10,718 bases of DNA, taken from the NCBI GenBank assembly GCA_007123065.1, contig SKSI01000054.1, positions 1-10,718 on the forward strand, read 5' to 3'. The translations under genes were made by a program, and so were the position numbers. Positions 3,616 to 10,718 of this stretch are shown here, piece by piece. The stretch's first letter is position 1. Each line of letters begins with the position of its first letter. Under the pieces are notes generated by a model that was not told the origin of the DNA, did not search any database, and saw nothing but the letters and a program-made list of their open reading frames with translations. The DNA is from Bacteroidales bacterium (GTDB taxonomy: Bacteria > Bacteroidota > Bacteroidia > Bacteroidales > UBA7960).

Positions 3616-6027
3616 ATGAAGGCAAAACTGCCGTTGAGTCTGTCAATACTGATAATGCTCCTGTTTTTTGTTAATGGGGATTCAAAAGCCGGCGAAGCAA
3701 GCCAGCAATACACTGTAAGTGGTTTTATATATGAAAAGGGCAGCCGTGAGACACTAATTGGGGCGACCATTTATGCAGCAGAATCGCGAACAGGGACCAG
3801 CAGCAACAATTATGGGTTTTACTCGTTAACCCTGCCCGCAGGAAACGTTGAGCTGGTTTTCCGGTACGTTGGATACCACCCATTGGTAATGCAAATCAAC
3901 CTTTCTGATGATTTTCAGCTTGATGTTGAGCTCATTCCATCCTCTGTGGAAATTCCCGGCGTTGAAGTTACCGCTGATCATGTTGAACGGATCAGCCAGT
4001 CCGTTCAAATGTCGCGCATTGACCTGCCTGTAACACAGGTGCAATCTATTCCTGCATTACTGGGTGAGAAAGACTTATTCAAGGTAATCCAATTATTACC
4101 CGGAGTACAGTCGGGCCAGGAAGGGAGCAGCGGTTTTTATGTAAGGGGCGGCGGACCGGATCAAAACCTGATCATCCTTGACGACGCCATCGTTTACAAT
4201 GCCAGTCACCTTTTCGGCTTTTTTTCAATCTTCAACGGTGATGCCATTAAAAACGTACAGCTTTACAAAGGTGGATTCCCGGCACGTTTTGGGGGGCGCC
4301 TTTCATCTGTTTTGGATATCAGCATGAAAGACGGTTCAAAGGAAAAGTTCCAGGGCGAAGCCGGCATTGGGATCATCTCCAGCCGTTTAACCCTTGAAGG
4401 ACCCATTATCAAAGAAAAGGCCTCTTTCCTGATTTCCGGGAGAAGAACCTATATTGACGCCCTGATTATGCCTTTTATGCCAAGAGATGAAAGAGGCGGA
4501 TATTACTTTTATGACCTGAACGCCAAAATACACTACGACCATAACCGCAAGAACAAATTCTATGCAAGCAGCTACTTTGGCCGTGATAAATTCTATTTCC
4601 GTTTCAATGATGGCTATAATAACCGCGACGAAGGTGGGCTGTACTGGCAAAACGCCACCACAACACTTCGCTGGAATCATCTGTTCAACGACAGGTTGTT
4701 TGCCAATACATCACTCATTTACAGCGATTATACATTGCGAATATATGCTGAAGAAAACTATGATGGCGACAGGTACTCACTCTCCTACACTTCCGGCATC
4801 AACGATATCGGCATAAAATATGACATCAGCTGGCACCCTGCGCCAAATCATTTGATCAGGGCCGGGATGCAAAGCATCTATCACCGGTTCACTCCCAGTG
4901 CATTTGTCCTCAGGGATGACTACATAGGAGAGTACATACAAGAGGTCCAAAGCATCAAGACTCTTGAATCAGGCTTCTACATAGAAGACGAGATCAGGCT
5001 CGGCGATCTTGCAAAAATAAACCCGGGTTTTAGACTTAGCCACTTCGTGCACGAAAACAAGCACTATGTTAAACCCGAACCACGGCTTTCCGTCCTGCTC
5101 TTTTTACGACAGGATCTTTCCTGGAAGGCATCTTACGCCAGCATGAATCAGTATGTGCATCTGCTCAGCACGACAGGCATAGGTCTGCCAACCGACCTCT
5201 GGGTTCCTTCCACAAAAAACATCAAACCACAGTCAACCTGGCAAATTGCCAGCGGCTTTTCAAAGGACTTTAGCGAGAAGGCACTGGAATTGTCCGTTGA
5301 AGGTTACTATAAAAGATCAGGAAACACCATCGGTTATCGCGAAGGAGCATCATTTCTGTTGATAGACGACCCTTCCGAGGCAGACAGCTTCAGCTGGGAA
5401 GACAACATCACCTCAGGACAAGCCTGGTCGTATGGCGTAGAGTTCTTTCTACAGAAAAAAACCGGCCGGCTCAATGGCTGGATAGGTTATACCCTTTCGT
5501 GGACACAATTACAGTTTGACGAAGTAAACAATGGCCAGAAATATTGGGCACGTTACGACCGGAGGCACGATTTTTCAGTTGTAGCCATTTACGAACTTCG
5601 CCCGCACATCACATTATCAGGCACCTGGGTGTACTCAACGGGAAATGCCCTCTCTCTCCCTATCGGTGAGTATTCAAGAGTTACACACAACCCCTGGGGA
5701 CAAAGCACTTATTATTACGACAACAGCTTTAACACCGAAAACACCCCGTTCAGACTGTCACCCTGGAGTTATATCAATGATTACAGCGGCAAAAATGCCT
5801 TCCGGGCAGGCGCATATCACCGCCTCGATATCGGAATCCAGACAAAAAAACAAGTAGAAATCTTTGGTGCCCCTGTTGAGCGCACCATCGAATTCAGTGT
5901 GTATAACCTGTATAACAGGATGAACCCATTCTTTTACTTTATTGAATGGGACTATGACCAGAGACACCTGAAGCAGATGTCTCTGTTTCCAATCATTCCA
6001 TCCATATCTTTAAATTTCAAATTTTAA
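3616..6027 (+). CDS. TonB-dependent outer-membrane receptor with carboxypeptidase-like N-terminal domain
   Basis: An outer-membrane beta-barrel that imports a ligand using TonB-ExbBD energy. The 803 residues start with a signal peptide (about 1-25, hydrophobic 7-20). A carboxypeptidase-regulatory-like beta-sandwich follows (about 32-108) with YTVSGFIYEKGSRETLIGA and NNYGFYSLTLPAG. VEIPGVEVTA (111-120) is the TonB-box region. The plug (about 130-240) has LLPGVQSG, FYVRGGGPDQNLIILDD (174-190) and LYKGGFPARFGGRLSSVLDI (217-236). The rest is a barrel rich in aromatic, alternating strands, ending in NFKF with the terminal Phe typical of outer-membrane proteins. It is shorter than SusC-type receptors (about 1000 residues), and the next gene is not SusD-like, so a polysaccharide system is not indicated. 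The DUF4249-type lipoprotein gene starts three bases after its stop, so the two are almost certainly co-transcribed. The ligand is unknown. Confidence 0.93.
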   Translation: MKAKLPLSLSILIMLLFFVNGDSKAGEASQQYTVSGFIYEKGSRETLIGATIYAAESRTGTSSNNYGFYSLTLPAGNVELVFRYVGYHPLVMQINLSDDFQLDVELIPSSVEIPGVEVTADHVERISQSVQMSRIDLPVTQVQSIPALLGEKDLFKVIQLLPGVQSGQEGSSGFYVRGGGPDQNLIILDDAIVYNASHLFGFFSIFNGDAIKNVQLYKGGFPARFGGRLSSVLDISMKDGSKEKFQGEAGIGIISSRLTLEGPIIKEKASFLISGRRTYIDALIMPFMPRDERGGYYFYDLNAKIHYDHNRKNKFYASSYFGRDKFYFRFNDGYNNRDEGGLYWQNATTTLRWNHLFNDRLFANTSLIYSDYTLRIYAEENYDGDRYSLSYTSGINDIGIKYDISWHPAPNHLIRAGMQSIYHRFTPSAFVLRDDYIGEYIQEVQSIKTLESGFYIEDEIRLGDLAKINPGFRLSHFVHENKHYVKPEPRLSVLLFLRQDLSWKASYASMNQYVHLLSTTGIGLPTDLWVPSTKNIKPQSTWQIASGFSKDFSEKALELSVEGYYKRSGNTIGYREGASFLLIDDPSEADSFSWEDNITSGQAWSYGVEFFLQKKTGRLNGWIGYTLSWTQLQFDEVNNGQKYWARYDRRHDFSVVAIYELRPHITLSGTWVYSTGNALSLPIGEYSRVTHNPWGQSTYYYDNSFNTENTPFRLSPWSYINDYSGKNAFRAGAYHRLDIGIQTKKQVEIFGAPVERTIEFSVYNLYNRMNPFFYFIEWDYDQRHLKQMSLFPIIPSISLNFKF

Positions 6028-6030
6028 ACC

Positions 6031-6957
6031 ATGCAACGCTTTCATATTCTTTCACCTTTTTGGATACTGAAAACAAAGACGCCGGTCATTTCCTGGATCC
6101 CTTTCCTGGTCGGGTTATTTCTTTTCACTGCCTGCATCGAATTGGTTACCGACATTGATTTCCCCGACCAGGAGCCAAAAGTGGTGGTGCATTCTTTTAT
6201 CTCACCGGCTGATACCGCCACCATGGTATTGCTTACCTGGTCAAAGCCAGTCAGCAAGCCCGATAATGAAAGGATTCGTTTTATTGAAGACGCCACGGTA
6301 CAAATCAACGACCGGGACGGAAATCCAGCTCAACTTCATTATGATCCCGAAAGAAAACTCTACAGCGTGTCCGCAAATGAATATCAAATTCACGCAGATC
6401 AGCAATACGAACTCCGGGTTGATGTTCCCGGACACCCGCCAATTCATGCAAGTGCTTACGTGCCTCTTGCCAACAACAGTCTGACTCTTGAAAAGCTGGA
6501 CACATTGCCCGGCGAGTGGCATGACAGGATCATGCTGGAATACTCATTTACTGATGAACCGGGCGACCGGGAAAACTTTTATGCACCGGGGGCTTACCGG
6601 CAAGTTGAAGTTTACGATTGGGAAAATGATACAACCAAACTGCATCAGATATGGATTTATGTTACTTACGGAGACAAATACATTTCCAACACGGGAAAGG
6701 AGGGGAACACCTTCCTGATACGGGCTGAAGCACACATTCATATTGGCCCCGACGGTCCAAATGATGATCCTGGAGAGAATGACCAAATCAGCATCCTGTT
6801 GCTGACAACAGATGAGCATTATTACAAATACCACCGGGCGTTGGAGAATTATTATGAAGATGATTTCTTCTCGGAGCCGGTACACTTATATTCAAACATA
6901 GACGGCGGGCTTGGTATTTTTGCCGGATATAACCGGTCATTACTGGTTATAAAATAA
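6031..6957 (+). CDS. DUF4249-type lipoprotein, partner of the TonB-dependent receptor
   Basis: A lipoprotein of unknown function, 308 residues. A basic and hydrophobic leader ends in LFTAC, with Cys35 as the likely lipidated residue; the 34-residue signal is longer than average. After it come IDFPDQEPKVVVHSFISP (42-59), VLLTWSKPV and EDATVQINDRDGNPAQL, then YELRVDVPGHPPIHASAYVP. This sequence of beta-strands is what I recognise as the DUF4249 family of Bacteroidota. The family commonly lies directly after short TonB-dependent receptors with a carboxypeptidase-like domain, as here. By analogy with SusD it may sit at the cell surface and help the receptor capture its ligand, but that is inference. 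No Met precedes the signal sequence in frame except the chosen start. The gene ends nine bases from the convergent aminopeptidase gene, with no evident terminator between them. Confidence 0.78.
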   Translation: MQRFHILSPFWILKTKTPVISWIPFLVGLFLFTACIELVTDIDFPDQEPKVVVHSFISPADTATMVLLTWSKPVSKPDNERIRFIEDATVQINDRDGNPAQLHYDPERKLYSVSANEYQIHADQQYELRVDVPGHPPIHASAYVPLANNSLTLEKLDTLPGEWHDRIMLEYSFTDEPGDRENFYAPGAYRQVEVYDWENDTTKLHQIWIYVTYGDKYISNTGKEGNTFLIRAEAHIHIGPDGPNDDPGENDQISILLLTTDEHYYKYHRALENYYEDDFFSEPVHLYSNIDGGLGIFAGYNRSLLVIK

Positions 6958-6966
6958 AAATCAGAA

Positions 6967-8358
6967 TTACCTCTCACCCATCGCTGCTTCCACGTCGGCC
7001 ACCGTTTTTGGAATCGGCTTACCTAAAACGCGATAGCCGCCATCGGTAACGAGAATGTCATCCTCAATTCGAATACCACCAAAACCGATGTACTGCTTAA
7101 CTTTTTCATAGTTGATAAATTCCTTGAACTTCCCTTCCTGCTGCCATTTTTCAAAAAGCGCGGGTATAAAATAAATGCCCGGTTCCACAGTAAGCACAAA
7201 ACCTTGCTGAAGTTTGCGGCCAAGGCGCAGAAAAGCCGTACCAAAGAGGTCTGAACGCTGCACTTCCTCATCATAACCAACATGATCCTCGCCAAGGTCT
7301 TCCATATCGTGCACATCAAGGCCCATCATATGGCCGAGTCCATGCGGCATGAAAAGCGCATGAGCGCCTTGTTCAACGGCAGATTTTACATCCCCTTTCA
7401 TAATGCCCAGGTTTTTCAATCCACATGCAATAACCTCAGCTGCAAGCATGTGGATGCTTTTAAATGTTTTGCCCGGTCTTATGGCTGATATCGCTTCTAT
7501 TTGTGCTTTCAGCACAATCTCATAAATATCCTTCTGATCATCAGTAAACCTTCCGCTTACAGGCATCGTCCGTGTATGATCGGTTGCATAATGCATGGAA
7601 GTTTCCGCACCACCATCCATAAGCAGCAGCCGGCCTGCTTCCAGTTTGTTATTGTGTGCATGGTTGTGGAGTGTTTCCCCGTTTACAGAAAGGATCAGCG
7701 GGAATGACAACATACCGTTGGCAGAGATTGCAATCCCCTCAACCACACCTGCAATTTCGTGTTCGAACACCCCGGGCCTGGCCATCTTCATGGCTGTCGT
7801 ATGCATCAGATACGCGACCTCCATTGCCTTCTCAATTTCCAGAATCTCTTCAGGCTCTTTTACAGAACGTAGTTTCACGATCGCTTTGATCAGTTCAATG
7901 GATGCCTCATCTTTTTGCACCGCAGGTTTGATCCCCAGCAGATCTTCAAGCAAGAGCATATTCTCAGACCTGTAGGGGGGCAAAAAATGGATCTTCCGCC
8001 CTTTTGACCGTGCTTCAGACAGTACTTCCGACAATTTCGAAAAAGGTTGTGTCTGAGTCACACCAACCTGCTCAGCTCTGGATTTCAACGTCGGTTGCGG
8101 ACCCATCCAGATGATATCATCCAAACTGACATCATCACCAAAAATGGTTTCAGAATCATTGTCGAGGTCAATAACACCTGCGAGACCTTGTTGGTCCAGA
8201 CCGAAAAAGTATAAAAAATTGCTATCCTGGCGAAAGCGGTATGTGTTGCTCTTATAGTTCATGGGCACATCAACATTGCCGGGCAAAAGCACGATGCCAT
8301 CCTGTAACAGGGTTTTCAGTTTTTCCCTTCTTGTTGTGTAAGCTGTTTTGTCAAACAT
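6967..8358 (-). CDS. pepP: Xaa-Pro aminopeptidase (aminopeptidase P), M24 family
   Basis: Removes the N-terminal residue from peptides whose second residue is proline; a cytoplasmic two-metal (usually manganese) enzyme. The 463 residues have an N-terminal aminopeptidase P domain (about 1-135, with SNFLYFFGLDQQGLAGVIDL) and a C-terminal pita-bread catalytic domain (about 170-455). All five metal ligands of the family are visible: Asp248 in LLMDGG, Asp260 in YATDHTRTMPV, His343 in HGLGHMMGLDVHD, Glu392 in TVEPGIYF and Glu432 in GIRIEDD. His339 and His350 are the other conserved active-site histidines. The length fits the PepP class. The start MFDKTAY is supported by a well-spaced promoter 65-95 bases upstream and by the lack of an alternative Met nearby. 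It stands alone between a convergent and a divergent neighbour, so it is probably monocistronic. Confidence 0.95.
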   Translation of the reverse strand: MFDKTAYTTRREKLKTLLQDGIVLLPGNVDVPMNYKSNTYRFRQDSNFLYFFGLDQQGLAGVIDLDNDSETIFGDDVSLDDIIWMGPQPTLKSRAEQVGVTQTQPFSKLSEVLSEARSKGRKIHFLPPYRSENMLLLEDLLGIKPAVQKDEASIELIKAIVKLRSVKEPEEILEIEKAMEVAYLMHTTAMKMARPGVFEHEIAGVVEGIAISANGMLSFPLILSVNGETLHNHAHNNKLEAGRLLLMDGGAETSMHYATDHTRTMPVSGRFTDDQKDIYEIVLKAQIEAISAIRPGKTFKSIHMLAAEVIACGLKNLGIMKGDVKSAVEQGAHALFMPHGLGHMMGLDVHDMEDLGEDHVGYDEEVQRSDLFGTAFLRLGRKLQQGFVLTVEPGIYFIPALFEKWQQEGKFKEFINYEKVKQYIGFGGIRIEDDILVTDGGYRVLGKPIPKTVADVEAAMGER

Positions 8359-8393
8359 GATGTTAGATTATTTTAATAATTTGAGATTTGTTA

Positions 8394-8414
8394 AGCGATT
8401 AGCGTTTAGCGTTT
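8394..8414. repeat. Heptamer repeat AGCGTTT, three copies, in the predicted pepP leader
   Basis: The units are AGCGATT, AGCGTTT and AGCGTTT. Read in another phase the unit is TTTAGCG, which differs from the TTTAGACG unit of the array at 1650-1761 only by loss of one A, so the two loci probably share a repeat family. Given the pepP promoter at 8423-8453, this repeat would lie in the 5' untranslated part of the pepP mRNA, 36 bases before the start codon. Confidence 0.8.
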
Positions 8415-8422
8415 GGTATTAC

Positions 8423-8453
8423 CAAAATTACACAAATGCCACGAACAGGCAAA
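8423..8453 (-). promoter_or_regulatory. Bacteroidota-type promoter for pepP
   Basis: On the minus strand TTTG (8453-8450), a 19-base spacer and TAATTTTG (8430-8423) match the consensus in both elements and in spacing. Transcription would start near 8416-8419 and give a leader of about 60 bases containing the AGCGTTT heptamers. Confidence 0.7.
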
Positions 8454-8462
8454 AGATGAATC

Positions 8463-8508
8463 AAAAAAGAGGGGAAATCGAGCAGTTCGACATGTTGCCT
8501 CTTTTTTT
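8463..8508. terminator. Terminator-like hairpin between the pepP and sdhC promoters
   Basis: AAAAAAGAGG (8463-8472) pairs perfectly with CCTCTTTTTT (8498-8507). The loop contains a smaller inverted repeat, TCGA-gcagt-TCGA (8478-8490). Because one arm is an A-run and the other a T-run, it could act on either strand. It lies between two divergent promoters, so neither gene's transcript should include it. It may end stray or antisense transcripts or an unannotated small RNA; a protein-binding palindrome is the alternative. Confidence 0.55.
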
Positions 8509-8551
8509 CTCTTAGATGGTTATTTAAAACCATTTCAAATAACAATACCTT

Positions 8552-8583
8552 TTTGGAAAATAAATAAAGTTCCTATACATTTG
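8552..8583 (+). promoter_or_regulatory. Bacteroidota-type promoter for sdhC-sdhA
   Basis: TTTG (8552-8555), a 20-base spacer and TACATTTG (8576-8583) match the consensus fully. The inferred start near 8588 gives a leader of about 37 bases before the sdhC ATG. It is among the best promoter matches in the window, as expected for an abundant respiratory complex. Confidence 0.72.
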
Positions 8584-8624
8584 TTTACAACCTGTTAATT
8601 CCAATCATTCATTAACCTCATCTT

Positions 8625-9308
8625 ATGAAGAAGCCCATTTTAAATTTTTCATCTCTAAGTCAAAAGTATATCATGGCTTTAGCGGGGATGTTTCTGATGT
8701 TGTTCCTGATCTCTCACTTGATCACGAACCTGTTAATGCTCGCGGGAGATGGTGGAACAGCTTTTCGCAATGCTGTCTCATTTCTTACCGTTAACCCGGT
8801 AATAAAAATTGTGGAATATGTGCTTTTTGCAGCATTCCTAATTCACATCATTCTGGGTTTTGTGTTGCAATTACACAATCATTATGCCCGTCCGGTTAAG
8901 TACCGGAAGTCGCTGCGAACCGACACATCTCCATTTTCCCGTTACATGTTCCATACCGGAATCATCATTTTGGTTTTCCTGGTGATCCATTTGGTAAATT
9001 TCTTTTTCATCCGGCTTGGGATTGTTCCGCTGCCGGAGATTGCTGCCGACCGGCATGACTTTTACCCAGTAGCGGTTGAGTTGTTTCAGAACCCTTGGTA
9101 TTCCGCTATTTACCTGGTATCATTCATTTTTCTCGGCTTTCACCTGCAGCACGCCTTTCAGTCGGCATTTCAGTCGCTCGGACTGAATCACACGAAATAC
9201 ACCCCGGTCATTAAAGTGATCGGAACGATTTATGCAATCGCCATCAGCGTGGGTTTTGCCATCATTCCCGTATACTTCATGTTTTTTTATAATCCCCCGG
9301 GTTTTTAG
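8625..9308 (+). CDS. sdhC: Succinate dehydrogenase/fumarate reductase cytochrome b subunit
   Basis: Membrane anchor of the type B succinate:quinone oxidoreductase. It binds two b hemes and passes electrons between menaquinone and the iron-sulfur subunit in the inner membrane. The 227 residues contain five hydrophobic helices, about 15-38, 58-83, 107-130, 157-180 and 194-222, as in the Wolinella and Bacillus single-anchor enzymes. Candidate heme ligands are His31 (LISHLITN), His74 (FLIHIILG), His122 (VIHLVNF) and His173 (GFHLQHAFQ), one in each of the first four helices, matching the four axial ligands of the diheme family. The strong promoter upstream and the flavoprotein gene 79 bases downstream give the C-A order typical of Bacteroidota. 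Sequence alone does not show whether the complex mainly oxidises succinate or reduces fumarate. Confidence 0.93.
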   Translation: MKKPILNFSSLSQKYIMALAGMFLMLFLISHLITNLLMLAGDGGTAFRNAVSFLTVNPVIKIVEYVLFAAFLIHIILGFVLQLHNHYARPVKYRKSLRTDTSPFSRYMFHTGIIILVFLVIHLVNFFFIRLGIVPLPEIAADRHDFYPVAVELFQNPWYSAIYLVSFIFLGFHLQHAFQSAFQSLGLNHTKYTPVIKVIGTIYAIAISVGFAIIPVYFMFFYNPPGF

Positions 9309-9387
9309 GGTACTCGGAGTATATGAGTTATCAGAATAATTTTTTAATCAAATTCAGATCTTACAAACAAACCAATACATAAAAGCG

Positions 9388-10718
9388 ATGCAAAAGCTTG
9401 ATTCAAAAATACCGGATGGACCAATTGCCGAAAAGTGGAGTCGTTATAAAGCCGGCTTACGGCTGGTAAACCCTGCCAACAAGAAAAAGATCGACATCAT
9501 TGTGGTAGGTACTGGTCTGGCAGGCGCAGGAGCTGCCAGTGCACTTGGCGAGCTCGGTTACAATGTAAAGGCATTCTGTTTTCAGGATTCGCCCCGTCGC
9601 GCCCATTCAGTGGCTGCTCAGGGAGGTATCAATGCCGCCAAAAATTACAAAAACGACAACGATTCCATTTACCGTCTGTTCCACGATATGATCAAGGGTG
9701 GTGACTACCGGGCGCGTGAAGCAAATGTTTACCGTGCCGCTGAAGTCAGCAACGATGTCATCGATCATTTTACTGCCATGGGAGTGCCCTTTGCACGTGA
9801 TTACGGCGGGTCGCTTGACACACGTTCTTTTGGTGGTGTTCAGGTATCGCGCACTTTTTATGCCAGGGGTCAGACCGGACAGCAATGCCTTCTGGGCACC
9901 TATTCGTCGCTAAACAGGCAGATTGCCAAAGGCACTGTAAAAATGTTTCCACGACGCGATATGCTGGATGTAGTTGTGGTTGACGGCAAAGCCAGGGGAA
10001 TCATCACACGGAATCTGCTCACTGGCGAGCTAGAGAAGCACTCTGCCCATGCAGTTGTGCTTGCCACAGGAGGTTACGGAACGGTATTTTATCTCTCTAC
10101 ACTCGGCTTGGGCAGCAATGCCTCCGCAGCCTGGAGTGCCTATAAAAAAGGTGCTGTATTCGCCAACCCGAGCTTTATTCAAATACATCCCACTAGCATT
10201 CCAGTATTAAATGATTATCAGTGCAAACTCACCCTGATGTCTGAATCACTCCGCAACGATGGTCGTGTCTGGGTATCCGGCAAGAAAGGTGACAAGCGCC
10301 ATCCCAATGAAATTCCGGAAGAGGAGCGCGATTATTACCTTGAAAGAAGATACCCCGCCTTTGGGAACCTGGTGCCGCGTGATGTGGCCTCCAGGGCTGC
10401 AAAAGAACGCTGTGATGCCGGATATGGCGCAGGAGATTCAGGATTATCTGTATACCTTGACTTCAGAGACGCCATCAAAAAACAAGGCAAAAAAGCGATT
10501 CAGGACAAATACGGCAATCTTTTCGAGATGTATGAGAAGATCACCGGTGTGATTCCTTATAACGAGCCGATGCGGATCTATCCGGCCGGTCATTATACCA
10601 TGGGAGGGCTTTGGGTAGATTACAACCTGATGACAACCATCCCGGGATTGTTCGCCATTGGTGAAAGTAATTTTTCCGACCACGGAGCCAACAGGCTGGG
10701 AGCAAGCTCGCTGATGCA
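9388..10718 (+). CDS. sdhA: Succinate dehydrogenase/fumarate reductase flavoprotein subunit, 3' end cut by window
   Basis: Catalytic subunit that interconverts succinate and fumarate using covalently bound FAD. ATG at 9388 opens a frame that stays open to the last base: 443 codons plus two bases of the roughly 640 expected. The nucleotide-binding turn is VVGTGLAGAGAASALGELG (about 39-57). RRAHSVAAQGGINAAKNY (about 70-87) contains the histidine that carries FAD covalently. Later come VVLATGGYGT, IQIHPTSIP, SESLRNDGRVW, LVPRDVASRAA with the catalytic arginine, and YPAGHYTMGGLWVD; GLFAIGESNFSDHGANRLGA near the cut end closes the visible FAD domain. The sequence is of the type B class that pairs with a single cytochrome b. 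It follows sdhC by 79 bases with no terminator between, so the two should share a transcript. An iron-sulfur subunit gene, sdhB, is expected beyond the window. Confidence 0.95.
   Translation, partial: MQKLDSKIPDGPIAEKWSRYKAGLRLVNPANKKKIDIIVVGTGLAGAGAASALGELGYNVKAFCFQDSPRRAHSVAAQGGINAAKNYKNDNDSIYRLFHDMIKGGDYRAREANVYRAAEVSNDVIDHFTAMGVPFARDYGGSLDTRSFGGVQVSRTFYARGQTGQQCLLGTYSSLNRQIAKGTVKMFPRRDMLDVVVVDGKARGIITRNLLTGELEKHSAHAVVLATGGYGTVFYLSTLGLGSNASAAWSAYKKGAVFANPSFIQIHPTSIPVLNDYQCKLTLMSESLRNDGRVWVSGKKGDKRHPNEIPEEERDYYLERRYPAFGNLVPRDVASRAAKERCDAGYGAGDSGLSVYLDFRDAIKKQGKKAIQDKYGNLFEMYEKITGVIPYNEPMRIYPAGHYTMGGLWVDYNLMTTIPGLFAIGESNFSDHGANRLGASSLM

Noticed and set aside
3616..6957. Polysaccharide utilization locus
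   Set aside because: The receptor is about 200 residues shorter than SusC types, the lipoprotein is not SusD-like, and no glycoside hydrolase, lyase or sulfatase lies nearby.
7595..7975. 126-codon plus-strand open frame, rich in serine, inside pepP
   Set aside because: It is antisense to the conserved catalytic domain of the aminopeptidase and is low in complexity, as expected for a shadow frame.
10259..10552. 97-codon plus-strand open frame near the right end
   Set aside because: It lies in another frame of sdhA, whose continuous reading frame carries the conserved flavoprotein motifs through this region.

Overview
The window comes from a member of the Bacteroidota, probably an environmental Bacteroidales- or Marinilabiliales-like lineage. 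The evidence is a TonB-dependent receptor with an N-terminal carboxypeptidase-regulatory-like domain paired with a DUF4249-type lipoprotein, a five-helix type B succinate dehydrogenase/fumarate reductase cytochrome b placed before the flavoprotein gene, start codons without clear Shine-Dalgarno sequences, and several matches to the Bacteroidota promoter (TTTG, about 19 bases, TAnnTTTG). Species cannot be named from the sequence.

Layout. Bases 1-223 hold a minus-strand tRNA-Ser(UGA) with its promoter. A family 2 glycosyltransferase (224-1258, plus) then overlaps tail to tail with aroQ (type II 3-dehydroquinate dehydratase, 1216-1641, minus). Two more minus-strand genes follow: an OsmC-family protein (1854-2270) and riboflavin synthase (2524-3147). 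The gaps between these three minus-strand genes are packed with short tandem repeats of 7 or 8 bases. A divergent AT-rich gap (3148-3615) contains a strong terminator hairpin with no gene in front of it. Then comes the receptor/lipoprotein pair (3616-6027 and 6031-6957, plus), which meets an Xaa-Pro aminopeptidase (6967-8358, minus) tail to tail. A second divergent gap (8359-8624) holds one good promoter for each flanking gene with a hairpin between them. The window ends with sdhC (8625-9308) and the first 443 codons of sdhA (from 9388), which is cut by the window edge.

How the genes relate. Most are housekeeping functions: serine tRNA, shikimate pathway, riboflavin synthesis, proline-peptide processing and succinate/fumarate respiration. 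Riboflavin synthase makes the precursor of the FAD that SdhA binds covalently, but nothing shows that the two are co-regulated. The outer-membrane pair (receptor plus surface-type lipoprotein) is the accessory element and its substrate is unknown. I see no CRISPR array, phage, insertion sequence or defence system. The least explained features are the tandem repeats. Two sequence families each recur at two separate loci, always in gaps on the 5' side of minus-strand genes. The two orphan hairpins in the divergent gaps are also unexplained.
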